Assembly (NCBI RefSeq): GCF_027532945.1
Contig: NZ_JAPZTZ010000009.1
Location: 186,001 to 250,000, forward strand
Length of the DNA stretch: 64,000 bases
Source: Phreatobacter sp.
GTDB taxonomy: Bacteria > Pseudomonadota > Alphaproteobacteria > Rhizobiales > Phreatobacteraceae
Direction of reading: 5' to 3'
This document shows positions 48,599 to 59,055 of this stretch, one piece after another (position 1 is the first letter of the stretch; each line of letters opens with the position of its first letter). Both the position numbers and the translations under genes were made by a program. The notes under the pieces were generated by a model. It saw nothing but the letters and a program-made list of their open reading frames with translations, was not told the origin of the DNA and did not search any database.

Positions 48599-50776
48599 TC
48601 AGGCTTCCGCGGGCTTCTCGTGTGGCAGGGCGGCGAGCAGCGCGATCAGCGCCCGGTCATGCAGGATGAGCATGGATTCGCGGTTCGACAGCCATTGCCG
48701 CGCCTCCTCGATGGAATGGGCGTCGGTCAGTTTGGCCTCGGCGATGACCCGGTCAGCGTCCACCTTGCCGCGCACCCGCGGCGGCGGCACCTGGATGATC
48801 TGCTGGTGCACCTCGCGGAAGGTGGGATCGGCATGGACGAGGTCCAGCGCCTTGCCGTCTTCGAGCGACAGGGCCTCGAATTCCTTGCCGAGCTGGTAGG
48901 CCCGTTCGGCGATGGCGGGCGGGGCATGCTCCTCGGGGATCAGCAGCAGGTGCAGGCGCCGCAGCGTCCAGCCAATGCCCGCCGAGGCCGAGGCCCAGGA
49001 GGTGGGAATGGCAAGCCACAGGCCGATGATGGTCGGCGACATCCAGGCGAAGATGTAGGGCGAGATGGAGAAGGCCGCGACCGCCGCGATGATGCCGAGC
49101 ACCGTATGCCGCCAGTGGCGCTCGACGATCGCGCGGAAGGGGATCGAGCCGTCGTCGCGGCGCTGCGTCTTCCAGCCTGTGTCGCGACCCGAAATGATCG
49201 AGGAGACCGAGCTCGCCTGGATCAGCATCATCACCGGGGCGATGAGCGCCGAGAGGATGATCTCGAGGATGGTCGACAGCGTCAGCATGATGCCGCCGCC
49301 ACAGCCCCGCCGCGCCGCGCCGTTCACCAGGGTCACGAACCAGCCGAAGATCTTCGGCGCCAGCAGGATCACCATGGTCAGCACGAAGAGGTTGAAGGCG
49401 CGCTCGGAATCGAAGACCGGCCAGGCCGGGAAGAGCGTGAACTGGTTGGTGAAATATTCCGGGCGGATGAAGGCGGCCTGCAGGGCCAGCGCCAGGCCGA
49501 TGAGCAGCTGGATCAGCCAGAGCGGGCTCGACACATAGCTCATGATGCCGGTGGCGAGGTGCTGGCGCGTCGCCCAGTGCAGGCCCTTCGCGCCGATGAC
49601 GCGGCTGTGCTGGAGATTGCCCTGGCACCAGCGGCGGTCGCGGATGGCAAGGTCCATGAGCGAGGGCGGGCTCTCCTCGAAGGAGCCATCGAGGTGGGGC
49701 AGCATGTAGACGGCATAGCCGCGACGGCGGATGAGGCCCGCCTCGACGAAGTCGTGGCTAAGGATATGGCCGCCGAAGGGCGGTTTGCCCGGCAGGTCCG
49801 GCAGGCCGGCCGAGGAGGCGAAGGCCTCCATGCGGATGATGGCGTTATGGCCCCAGTAATTGCTGTCGCGGCCCGACCAGACGGCGAGGCCCGCCGCGCA
49901 GACCGGTCCGTAGACACGCGCGGCGAACTGCTGCAGCCGCGCGATCAGCGTGTTGCGGTTGATGAGCCGGGGAAGGGTCTGGATGATGCCGGCATCCGGA
50001 TCGCGCTCCATCGCGTCGGCGAGCGCGACAATCGTCTCGCCGGTCATGAGGCTGTCGGCGTCCAGGACGATCATGTGGGCGTAGTTGCCGCCCCATTGCG
50101 TGACGAAATCGGCGATGTTGCCGGCCTTCCGCGCCGTGTTCTTCGGCCGGTGGCGGTAATGGATCGCGATATCCGGCAGCCGGTCGCGCAGCGCCAGGTA
50201 GGAGCGCTCCTCCGCGATCCAGATGTCCGGGTCGGTCGTGTCGGAGAGGAAGAAGAAATCGAACGACGCGCCATGGCCGGTGGCCAACACGTCCTCGGCA
50301 ATGGCCTGCACCGTACCGAAGACCCGCGCGGGGCTCTCGTTGTAGATCGGCATGACGATGGCCGTGCGCTCGCGCAGGGACGCGGGCAGGTCCGGCTTCC
50401 GGTTGAGCCCGTGCCGGAGCAGGTGGCCGAGGCCGAGGATGCCGGTGGTGAAGGCCAGGGCGATCCAGGAAAAGTTGACGACGAAGAAGACCAGGAAGGC
50501 CCATTCCAGCAGCGTCACGCCGCCGGCCTCGACCACCTTGTACATCTGCCAGCCGCCGGCGACGGTGATTGCCGCCATGCCGCCGAAGGCGACGAGGCGC
50601 GAGAACCACGGCGTGCGCCAGAGCTCAGGTGCGATCAACGGGCGACGTTCCGCGTCACGCCAGCGGCGCAGCGACTGGGCGGGCATGGGGAGCGGAGCTG
50701 CAGCCGGCATGGCCTGGCGTTCGCGCAAGCTGGGCGCGGCGGGCCGATCGGTCAGGGCGTCCATCGATAGAGCCAT
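48599..50776 (-). CDS. opgH: OpgH (MdoH), glucan glucosyltransferase
   Basis: 725 residues, GT2 family in the inner membrane. After an N-terminal cytoplasmic and membrane segment, the catalytic motifs are present: IVLDADSLM (D-x-D), LSHDFVEAGLI, and R-x-RRWCQGNLQH (the Q-x-x-RW type). Several C-terminal helices follow. It polymerises UDP-glucose into osmoregulated periplasmic glucans, which OpgG modifies. Its start lies 25 bases inside the end of opgG, so translation is coupled. Confidence 0.94.
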   Translation of the reverse strand: MALSMDALTDRPAAPSLRERQAMPAAAPLPMPAQSLRRWRDAERRPLIAPELWRTPWFSRLVAFGGMAAITVAGGWQMYKVVEAGGVTLLEWAFLVFFVVNFSWIALAFTTGILGLGHLLRHGLNRKPDLPASLRERTAIVMPIYNESPARVFGTVQAIAEDVLATGHGASFDFFFLSDTTDPDIWIAEERSYLALRDRLPDIAIHYRHRPKNTARKAGNIADFVTQWGGNYAHMIVLDADSLMTGETIVALADAMERDPDAGIIQTLPRLINRNTLIARLQQFAARVYGPVCAAGLAVWSGRDSNYWGHNAIIRMEAFASSAGLPDLPGKPPFGGHILSHDFVEAGLIRRRGYAVYMLPHLDGSFEESPPSLMDLAIRDRRWCQGNLQHSRVIGAKGLHWATRQHLATGIMSYVSSPLWLIQLLIGLALALQAAFIRPEYFTNQFTLFPAWPVFDSERAFNLFVLTMVILLAPKIFGWFVTLVNGAARRGCGGGIMLTLSTILEIILSALIAPVMMLIQASSVSSIISGRDTGWKTQRRDDGSIPFRAIVERHWRHTVLGIIAAVAAFSISPYIFAWMSPTIIGLWLAIPTSWASASAGIGWTLRRLHLLLIPEEHAPPAIAERAYQLGKEFEALSLEDGKALDLVHADPTFREVHQQIIQVPPPRVRGKVDADRVIAEAKLTDAHSIEEARQWLSNRESMLILHDRALIALLAALPHEKPAEA

Positions 50777-52305
50777 GTCTCGCTTTGCGGCTGTCCGTCC
50801 TTCTCGAGGACCAGCCGCAGTTCGACCTGATTGGCGGCCTCCGGGTCAAGGTCGAAAGCGACACGGTAGAGTTTCAGGTCCGGCACGAGCCGGCCGTCGA
50901 TATTGCCGACACGGCCGCGCTGGTTGGTGAGATTGGCGCGCAGGCCGGCGGATTTCTCGCGGTCGCCGAAATCCTCGGCGGTGAAATCGACGAGGAAGCG
51001 CCGACGCCGCCCGCCGCCTTGGGCGCGTCCGGTGCGGGTCGCCACCACGAGCGCGGTTGGCGGACGCTCGGGCGGGGCCCAGCACCAGTGCATGCGATAG
51101 GTGAACATGTGCTCCCCGCCGCGCGCCAGCGGCGTCCGTGGCCGCCAATAGGCAAGGATGTTGCGGTTGAGCTCGTCGTTCACGGGAATCTCGACCAGCT
51201 GTACCTGGCCCTGGCCCCAATCGCCGAGCGGCTCGATCCACACGCTCGGCCGGCGTTCGAAGCGGGCGTCGAGATCATTGAAGGCCTCGAAACGGCGGTC
51301 GCGCTGCAACAGACCAAATCCGCGCGGATTCTGGTCGACGAAGCCGGAGACCTGCAAGGTTTCGGGGTTGGTCACCGGTCGCCAGATCCACTCGCCATTG
51401 CCGTTCCAGATCTGAAGGCCCTGGGTGTCGTGGACGCCACCGCGCACGTCATCGACGTTGGCCCGGTCGTTCGGCGCGAAGAGATAGTTCGCCGTCATCG
51501 GCGCGATGCCGACATGCTGGAGGTCGTTGCGCGGAAACAGCGTCACCTCGACGTCGCAGACCGTGGATTCGCCGGGTCGGATGGCAAAGCGGTAAAGGCC
51601 GGTCACGCTGTCTGAGTCGAGCAGCGCGTGAGCGACGAGACTGGTGCCGCCAGGACCCGGCCGCTCGATCCAGAAGGACCGGAAGGCGGGGAACTCCTCG
51701 CCCTGGGCCTCGGCGACATTGAGCGTGAGGCCGCGTGCCATGACACCGAAGACTTGTCCGCGGGCAAGCGCCCGGAACAGGCTCGCCCCCTGGAAGACCA
51801 GCGCTTCGTCCGCAGGCATTCCACTGCTCAGCGCAGCATAGGCCCGGAAACCCGTATAGGGCACCTGGATCTCGGCCGGTAGCGGCGGCGTCTGGCCATA
51901 ATCGTATTGGTCGGCCTGGAAGCGCTTGTCGCGGATGATGCCGCCATCGACGGTGCGGATCGTGACCGGCGTCGTGAAGACATTGCCGGCCGGCAGCAGG
52001 TCGAGGGCGAAGCCGCGATTTTCGCCAGCCCAGACCCGCTGGTCCGGTTTCATGCGGATCTGCCGGTACTGGTCGAGCGAGAGCTGCTGGAGCGCACGCG
52101 GCACGTCGGCGCGCGGGGCCTGATAGGGATTGCGGGACACCTCGCGGGCGAAGGCGAGAAGCGCGTCGCGCGAGATCGCCTGCCCGTCCGAAACGGCGGC
52201 AAGCGCCGCCTGCAGCGGCGTCTGTTGGGCCAGCGCACCCCGGTTCAGCGTGAGGGCTGCCGGCGCGGCGATCAGGGAAGCAAGGAGGTCGCGGCGGCTC
52301 GGCAT
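50752..52305 (-). CDS. opgG: OpgG/OpgD family periplasmic glucan biosynthesis protein
   Basis: 517 residues. The N-terminus MPSRRDLLASLIAAPAALTLNRGALAQ has a twin-arginine motif (SRRDLL), unlike the Sec signal of E. coli OpgG and more like OpgD. The mature part shows the family segments FALDLLPAGNVFTTPV, PYTGFRAYAALS, YRFAIRPGESTVCDVEVTLFPR and GFGLLQRDRRFEAFNDLDARFERRPSVWIEP. It shapes linear glucan in the periplasm. It is translationally coupled to opgH. Confidence 0.93.
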   Translation of the reverse strand: MPSRRDLLASLIAAPAALTLNRGALAQQTPLQAALAAVSDGQAISRDALLAFAREVSRNPYQAPRADVPRALQQLSLDQYRQIRMKPDQRVWAGENRGFALDLLPAGNVFTTPVTIRTVDGGIIRDKRFQADQYDYGQTPPLPAEIQVPYTGFRAYAALSSGMPADEALVFQGASLFRALARGQVFGVMARGLTLNVAEAQGEEFPAFRSFWIERPGPGGTSLVAHALLDSDSVTGLYRFAIRPGESTVCDVEVTLFPRNDLQHVGIAPMTANYLFAPNDRANVDDVRGGVHDTQGLQIWNGNGEWIWRPVTNPETLQVSGFVDQNPRGFGLLQRDRRFEAFNDLDARFERRPSVWIEPLGDWGQGQVQLVEIPVNDELNRNILAYWRPRTPLARGGEHMFTYRMHWCWAPPERPPTALVVATRTGRAQGGGRRRRFLVDFTAEDFGDREKSAGLRANLTNQRGRVGNIDGRLVPDLKLYRVAFDLDPEAANQVELRLVLEKDGQPQSETWLYRWTP

Positions 52306-52388
52306 GAGGTGGGAAATCGCGGGGCTTTCCGGGAACAGTTGCTTGGGGGGCCGGCAACCGCTGAGGGTGTGCCGGCTTATAGCCCAAA

Positions 52389-53366
52389 TTAGGGCGCTGA
52401 GGAGGGGGGAGGCCGGCCGGTTGGCGTGACAAATTTCGCATGGAAGGCGGCGCGCAGCGTCGCCACCACGTCAGGCGGCGCCGTCGCCGCGACGAGACCG
52501 ACCAGGACCAGCGCCATGCCGGCGAGATGGTGGCCCCCGAAGGCCTCGCCAAGGAAGGCCACCGACATGCCGACGCCATAGACCGGTAGAAGGTAGAGGA
52601 AACAGGACGTCACCGCCGGGCCGACCACCTTCACCCCATACTGGTAGAGGGAGAAGGCACCGACGGCCGAGAAGAGGGCGAGGCCGCCGACAGCCACCCA
52701 GAGGCCCGGCCGTGTGGGCCAGCCGCCGACGGTTGCCAGTTCTACGGCGGAGAAGGGCAGGAGGGTCAGCACCCCCGCCATGGCGATGACGGCGAAGAGC
52801 GGCAGGGTCGGCACGCGGGCAAGCGTCTCGTCGCGCAACACCAGCGAATAGCCGGCCCAGGCGAGGGCCGCGGCGGCTATTCCGAGGTCACCGAGATTGA
52901 AGTCGAGGCGGGCGAGAGCTGTCAGGTCGCCCTTGAGCACGATGATGGCGACGCCCGCCATGGCCAGCACCACGCCGAGCAGTCGCGCCGCTGGCAGCCG
53001 CTTGCCGAAGACGAGGCGCTCGATCACCAGGACGAGGATGGGCGAGGTCGTGTAGATCAGCGTGCCGTTGGTGGCAGTGGTCAGCGACAGCGCCATGTAG
53101 ACGCCGGCGCCGCAGATCCACATGCCGAGGAAGCCGAGCAGCAGGAGCCGCCGCCAGCTCCCCCGCAGCACAGGGGCGGCCTCGACGATGCCGCGCCAGG
53201 TGAAGGGCAGGAGAATGAGGACGGCGACCGCCCATCGCAGCAGTGCCAGCGTGAAGGGCGGCACCGCGTCGCCCATCCACCGGGCGATCACCAGGTTCGA
53301 GGAGAAGAACAGCGGCATAGCGAGCAAGAGCACGTAGGCCCGTCTGGTCTCGCTTGGCCCCGCCAT
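52389..53366 (-). CDS. EamA/DMT family transporter
   Basis: 325 residues, ten predicted helices in two EamA repeats. First repeat: YVLLLAMPLFFSSNLVIARWM and TNGTLIYTTSPILVLVIERL; second repeat: GWPTRPGLWVAVGGLALFSAVGAFSLYQYG. The ATG at 53366 is preceded by a purine-rich stretch; an in-frame ATG 30 bases upstream would add ten residues. The substrate is unknown. It stands between opgG and the acyl-CoA ligase in the same leftward direction. Confidence 0.83.
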   Translation of the reverse strand: MAGPSETRRAYVLLLAMPLFFSSNLVIARWMGDAVPPFTLALLRWAVAVLILLPFTWRGIVEAAPVLRGSWRRLLLLGFLGMWICGAGVYMALSLTTATNGTLIYTTSPILVLVIERLVFGKRLPAARLLGVVLAMAGVAIIVLKGDLTALARLDFNLGDLGIAAAALAWAGYSLVLRDETLARVPTLPLFAVIAMAGVLTLLPFSAVELATVGGWPTRPGLWVAVGGLALFSAVGAFSLYQYGVKVVGPAVTSCFLYLLPVYGVGMSVAFLGEAFGGHHLAGMALVLVGLVAATAPPDVVATLRAAFHAKFVTPTGRPPPSSAP

Positions 53367-53455
53367 GATTCCGTCCCCGGGCCCGACGCCCGCCATCCAG
53401 TCAGCACCTGCGCCGCGCCGCCGACAAGCGCGCCGCGCTCATGGCTGGGAACCGG

Positions 53456-55114
53456 TCAACCCGCCGCCCTGATCTCGCTGCGCAACTCGGCGCGCGAGAG
53501 TTTGCCCACCGGCGTCTTCGGCAGGCTGGGACGGAACTCGAGGCCTTGCGGCATCTCGTGGCGGCCCACCTTGTCCTTCAGAAAGACCTGGAGCTCTTCG
53601 AGGCTGAAGGGTTTCGCGCCCTCGCGCAGGGTTACGAAGGCTTTGGCGGCCTCGCCGCGATAGCTGTCGGGAACGCCGAGGACGATCACCTCGCCCACGG
53701 CGGGGTGCTCGTAGATCGCCTGCTCGATCATCTGCGGATAGACGTTGAAGCCGCCGGAAATGATCATGTCCTTCTTGCGGTCGACGATGAAGAAGAACCC
53801 GTCCTCGTCCATGTAGCCGATGTCGCCGGTGAGGAACCAGCCGTCGGCATAGGAGGCGGCGGTCTCCTCCGGCTTGTTCCAGTAGCCGCGGGTGACGTTC
53901 GGGCCGCGGATGCGGATCTCGCCGACCTCGCCGGGCGGCAGGGAGCGCGAGGGGTCTTCGAGGGCGCAGATGTCCATCTCGAGACCCGGCAGCGGCAGGC
54001 CGATCGTGCCAGGCTTCGACACGCCGAAATTCGGCACATTGGTGCCGGATGGGGATGTCTCGGTCATGCCCCAGCCGCCGGTGAGGCGGAAGCCGGCCCG
54101 CTGCTCGAAGCGACGGGCGATCTCCACGGGCAGAGGCGCGCCGCCCGAGGCCGCATAGATCAGCGACGAGAGGTCGGCCGTGGCGAACCGCGGGTGATTG
54201 ACGAGAGCGATCCACATGGTCGGCACGCCGGGGAAGATCGTTGCGCGGCGCGTCTCGAAATCGTCGAAGGTCTGGTCGGGATCGAAGCGCATGCGCAGCA
54301 TGAGGCAGGCGCCGCGGGTAATCTGGCGCAGCATGACGCTTGTCAGGGCGTAGATGTGGAACAGCGGCAGGACGAGGATGACCTTGTCCTTCTCCGGATC
54401 GCCGGTGGGCAGCGCCGCTTGCCAGGCGTCGTAGATCGACACAGCCGCGGTGATGTTCTTGTGGCTGAGCATAGCGCCCTTCGGCAGGCCGGTCGTCCCG
54501 CCGGTATACTGGAGCAGCGCCACCGTCTCCGGATCGACCTTCGGCCAGGCGGCGGGCTCCTGCGCGCCCGCAATGAAGGCCGAGAAGGTCACGATGCCAG
54601 GCTCGCCGGGAATTGGCAGGGTCGGCAGGCCGGAGGGGCCGAAATCGGCGTCCTCGGCGACGATCAGGCGATCGATGAGCCCCTGTGCGTGCAGCTTCAG
54701 CGCCATGCCGAAGAGCGGCGCGATATTGGAGGTGACGAGCGTGCGGGCGCCAGAATCCTTCAGCTTGTAGGCGAGCACCCGTTCGGCATCGAGCGGCGAA
54801 AGATGGACGAGCCTGATGCCGGCCTTGCCCGCGCCGAAGAAGGAGATCGGGTGGGTCGGCATATTCGGCAGGTAGAGCGCGACGGTGTCATTGGCACCGA
54901 GCCCGGCCTGCAGCAATGCGGCTGCGAACTGGTGAACGCGCCGTCCAAGGTCCTCGTAGGTGATGATCTGGTCGCGGAATTCGAAGGCCGCTCGTGCGCC
55001 GAAGGTGGCGGTCGCCTCGTCCACCAGCCCGCCGATCGTGCCGATCCGGATCGGCGTGTCCCAGCGGACGCCAGGCGGATAGGACTTCTCCCAAGCAAAC
55101 GGCCTGGACGCCAT
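53456..55114 (-). CDS. acyl-CoA ligase (FadD/PimA-like)
   Basis: 552 residues, ANL superfamily. Adenylate-forming motifs: LLQYTGGTTGLPKGAMLSH (P-loop), GWGMTETSP, GWFLTGDIGYMDEDGFFFIVDRKKD, and the late PKTPVGKLSRAEL lysine. It activates a carboxylic acid to acyl-AMP then acyl-CoA. Overall similarity is to long-chain and dicarboxylate (PimA) ligases of Rhizobiales; I cannot settle the acid. The ATG at 55114 has GGAGGA 6 bases upstream; the ATG two codons earlier is too close to it. Confidence 0.87.
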   Translation of the reverse strand: MASRPFAWEKSYPPGVRWDTPIRIGTIGGLVDEATATFGARAAFEFRDQIITYEDLGRRVHQFAAALLQAGLGANDTVALYLPNMPTHPISFFGAGKAGIRLVHLSPLDAERVLAYKLKDSGARTLVTSNIAPLFGMALKLHAQGLIDRLIVAEDADFGPSGLPTLPIPGEPGIVTFSAFIAGAQEPAAWPKVDPETVALLQYTGGTTGLPKGAMLSHKNITAAVSIYDAWQAALPTGDPEKDKVILVLPLFHIYALTSVMLRQITRGACLMLRMRFDPDQTFDDFETRRATIFPGVPTMWIALVNHPRFATADLSSLIYAASGGAPLPVEIARRFEQRAGFRLTGGWGMTETSPSGTNVPNFGVSKPGTIGLPLPGLEMDICALEDPSRSLPPGEVGEIRIRGPNVTRGYWNKPEETAASYADGWFLTGDIGYMDEDGFFFIVDRKKDMIISGGFNVYPQMIEQAIYEHPAVGEVIVLGVPDSYRGEAAKAFVTLREGAKPFSLEELQVFLKDKVGRHEMPQGLEFRPSLPKTPVGKLSRAELRSEIRAAG

Positions 55115-55202
55115 GCGCATTCCTCCCTGTCGGCCGCGTTGCAGCGACCCTCGGCCTTCCGGCGGCTTTTGATTTTGTGAGCCGGTCGAACCTCGCCGCG
55201 CA

Positions 55203-56126
55203 TCAGCGCAGCGCCAACCTTTGTCCGTCGAAAACGGTCGGTTTGCAATTCAGTCCTGCGAGGGACAGCGTGGCGCAAAGCCGGGCGGCGGCATTGGCGT
55301 TGGAGAGGGGGCCCGCCACCAGCCGGAGCTCAACGGTGGCACCCGGCCGCGCGCCTTCCTGGATGGCGACGACGGGGCGCAGGCCCTCCAGAACCGGGCC
55401 GTGCTGGGCCCGCAATTGCTGCCAGCGGCTGCGCAGCGCCTCGATGGACTGTTCTCCGGCGAGATCGACACCGAACTCCGTGCGGATCGCGGTCGAATCC
55501 TGCGCTTCCGGTCCCTGCGTGGTCGGGGCGGGGACAGGGGGAGCGGGCGGCGGCGTCTGAACGGCCTGAACAGGAGCCGGGGAGGGTGTTGGCACGGGGG
55601 CTGTCGCCGGAGCGGCGGTCGCAGCGGGTAGAGGATCTGCAACGGGCGGCGCGGTGGGGATGACGCGCACGGCGCGTTGCGGCGGCACTGGATCCGGGCG
55701 GGCGGGTTCGATCCGCGGCGGCTCCGCGCGCGTCGCCTCGGCGCGCGGGATGGAGGCGGTCACGTCGCCGACGCTGCGCTCGACGCTGGCGAGCCGGTCG
55801 GCCAGCGCCTCGCGCTCGGCATTGAGCACCCGCACCTGATCGGCAAGCCGGCGCGTCTCATAGAGCAGCAGCGTGTCGGTGGAGGCCGGCCGCGGCGGTT
55901 CGGCGCGGGCGAGTTGCACCGGCGGCGGGGTGGGCGCAAACAGCCGGGCGATGCGCTGGCTGCCCGTCTCACTGCGGGCGCCAAGCACAGCGGCCCCGAC
56001 GAGGAACAGCGCGACACCCGCCCAGACCATCAGGGTAGACAGGCCACGCCGCGGCGCCTCGTCGGTCAGACCGTCGAGTTTGACCGGCGTCGGCTGTGGA
56101 TCCGTGTCGCGCTTGGCCTTCAGCAT
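55203..56126 (-). CDS. bitopic envelope protein with Pro-rich linker and SPOR-like C-terminus
   Basis: 307 residues. A cytoplasmic tail of ~32 residues, one membrane helix (LMVWAGVALFLVGAAVLGA), a coiled-coil segment (TRRLADQVRVLNAEREALADRLASVE), then ~100 residues of Pro/Ala/Val linker, and a C-terminal ~75-residue domain (TEFGVDLAGEQSIEALRSRW...VELRLVAGPLSNANAAARLCATLS) that reads like a divergent SPOR domain. SPOR domains bind denuded glycan at the septum. Two cysteines in the last 30 residues could pair. Assignment is by pattern. Confidence 0.68.
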   Translation of the reverse strand: MLKAKRDTDPQPTPVKLDGLTDEAPRRGLSTLMVWAGVALFLVGAAVLGARSETGSQRIARLFAPTPPPVQLARAEPPRPASTDTLLLYETRRLADQVRVLNAEREALADRLASVERSVGDVTASIPRAEATRAEPPRIEPARPDPVPPQRAVRVIPTAPPVADPLPAATAAPATAPVPTPSPAPVQAVQTPPPAPPVPAPTTQGPEAQDSTAIRTEFGVDLAGEQSIEALRSRWQQLRAQHGPVLEGLRPVVAIQEGARPGATVELRLVAGPLSNANAAARLCATLSLAGLNCKPTVFDGQRLALR

Positions 56127-56228
56127 GGCCGTCCAGCTTTCGCTGATTCGACCGCCCGCCGTCCATCGAAACGGCAGGAGAAGCGTCCCGCCGAGAAGGA
56201 ATCTGCAAGTGTTTCGAAGCGTTTCGTC

Positions 56229-56675
56229 TCAGCCGCGACCGCGATAGGGTGCGACGCCCTGATCAGGGATCCAGACGCCGGCGGGCGGCGCCCCCGTTTG
56301 CCAGAACACATCGATCGGAATGCCGCCGCGCGGATACCAGTAGCCGCCGATCCGCAGCCAGCGGGGGCCGAGGAGATCGCGCAGGCGCTTGCCGATGGCC
56401 ACCGTGCAGTCCTCGTGGAAGGCCCCGTGGTTGCGGAACGAGGTGAGATAGAGCTTCAGCGACTTCGACTCGACCAGCCACTGGTCCGGGACATAGTCGA
56501 TGACGAGATGGGCGAAGTCGGGCTGGCCCGTCACCGGGCAAAGCGAGGTGAATTCAGGCGCGACGAACCGCGCAACATAGTCCGTGTCGGGATGGGGGTT
56601 AGGCACGCGATCGAGCTCGGCCGCCTCCGGCGAGGCGGGGATGTCGACGGTCTTGCCCAGTTTCAGATCGGTCAT
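56229..56675 (-). CDS. queF: QueF, preQ1 synthase (type I)
   Basis: 148 residues, the short, unimodular QueF type. It reduces preQ0 to preQ1 with NADPH. The catalytic Cys is C46 in [12 protein letters not shown], with D53 and the NADPH motif ESKSLKLYL (E69). FHED at 87-90 completes the site. QueA and Tgt, the next steps on tRNA, are encoded 39 kb away at 16-18 kb, so the queuosine genes here are split. Confidence 0.94.
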   Translation of the reverse strand: MTDLKLGKTVDIPASPEAAELDRVPNPHPDTDYVARFVAPEFTSLCPVTGQPDFAHLVIDYVPDQWLVESKSLKLYLTSFRNHGAFHEDCTVAIGKRLRDLLGPRWLRIGGYWYPRGGIPIDVFWQTGAPPAGVWIPDQGVAPYRGRG

Positions 56676-56845
56676 CGTGTCAGGTCCCGTGACGGGCGCG
56701 TGAGTGAGGGGCGCGTGATAGCAGATCGCGCCGGGCGGAGGGAATTCGCCGCGCCATCTTCCGCGGAGCTACGCCCGCAGCGGCCGGGCCGATCAGCCCA
56801 GCCATGCCGCAGGGCCCGGCTTGAACCGCCCGTGCCATGCTGTAG

Positions 56846-58168
<1,323 letters not shown>

Positions 58169-58193
58169 GCGCCATCACACCTCCAGTACGACG

Positions 58194-58227
58194 AACGGCG
58201 GGCCTCGAAAGTCCGCCGTTTGTGTTT
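58194..58227 (+). terminator. rho-independent terminator of eno
   Basis: An 8-bp stem AACGGCGG / CCGCCGTT with an 11-base loop is followed by TGTGTTT. It lies 25 bases after the eno stop and before the end of the convergent YbjN gene. Confidence 0.75.
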
Positions 58228-58247
58228 CGGGGACGAGGCGATGCCCG

Positions 58248-58907
58248 TCAGGTGCGCCGTTCGCCCGGCATATCGCCGGAATTGCCCTTGCCGCCCGTCG
58301 CCGGCGGGGCCGCCTCGGCCGGCGGGCGCCCGGGAGCCGTCGAACGTCCACCGGGCTGGCCGGGGGTAAGCGTCCGTCCGGCATTGCCCGTATCCGGCGA
58401 AGGACTGCCATCGGCCGGTGTGAAGCGGTTGAAGGTGTTGAGCATCGCCTGGAAGGTCGAGATCGTCTCGGCGACATAGGCCACGGTCACGCCGCCATCG
58501 AGGTCGACATCCCATTCGAGGACCAGGTCGCCGTCACGATCGAGATAGGCCTTGGCGAAACGCTTCTCGAAGTTCCAGGCATTGACGAAGGCGAGGGTGA
58601 AGCGCTCGTTGCGGCGGAACAGCGTGCGGTACTGGATGGATTGGCAGCCGTCGTCATTGCACGAATAGAAATGGACGGAGGTGCGCAGGCCGACGATCTC
58701 GGTGGTGATCCGCGTCCGGTTGTTCTCCGTGGTGATCTCGGCGGAATTGCCGCGCTCGCGCAGGATGGCCGCCATCTGGCGCGGCATGATGCGCCCGAGC
58801 GTCGTCTCCTGTGCGTCGCGCGGGATGCGCTTCTGGGCGAGGGCCTCGGTCAGTGGCAGCGCCGCGAGGAGGGCGCAGAAGGCGAGGGCGGCTGGACGGG
58901 CGGGCAT
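58248..58907 (-). CDS. exported YbjN domain protein
   Basis: 219 residues. A signal peptide (ALAFCALLAALPLTEALA) leads to a YbjN-type domain: EITTENNRTRITTEIVGLRTSVHFYSC, QYRTLFRR, NAWNFEKRFAKAYLDRDGDLVLEWDVDLDGGVTV. A Pro/Gly-rich tail of ~50 residues ends the protein. The two cysteines in SCNDDGC are close enough to pair. YbjN domains resemble type III secretion chaperones in fold. The ATG at 58907 has AGGAGA upstream. Function unknown. Confidence 0.8.
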   Translation of the reverse strand: MPARPAALAFCALLAALPLTEALAQKRIPRDAQETTLGRIMPRQMAAILRERGNSAEITTENNRTRITTEIVGLRTSVHFYSCNDDGCQSIQYRTLFRRNERFTLAFVNAWNFEKRFAKAYLDRDGDLVLEWDVDLDGGVTVAYVAETISTFQAMLNTFNRFTPADGSPSPDTGNAGRTLTPGQPGGRSTAPGRPPAEAAPPATGGKGNSGDMPGERRT

Positions 58908-59055
58908 CGGTCTCTCCTGATCCGGTGCGGCGGGTGAGGCCATACTGCGTCCTTCCGCCGCGTGGGGAAAGACCGTCGCCAGCCGCGGACCGATCTCCAC
59001 ATGGATGCCCTGCGCGATGCGCCATTGTGCAGGTGCGAGAGACCCGTGAGGGTCG

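Noticed and set aside
48536-50770. 744-codon open frame opposite opgH
   Set aside because: Antisense shadow; the opgH motifs on the other strand are complete.
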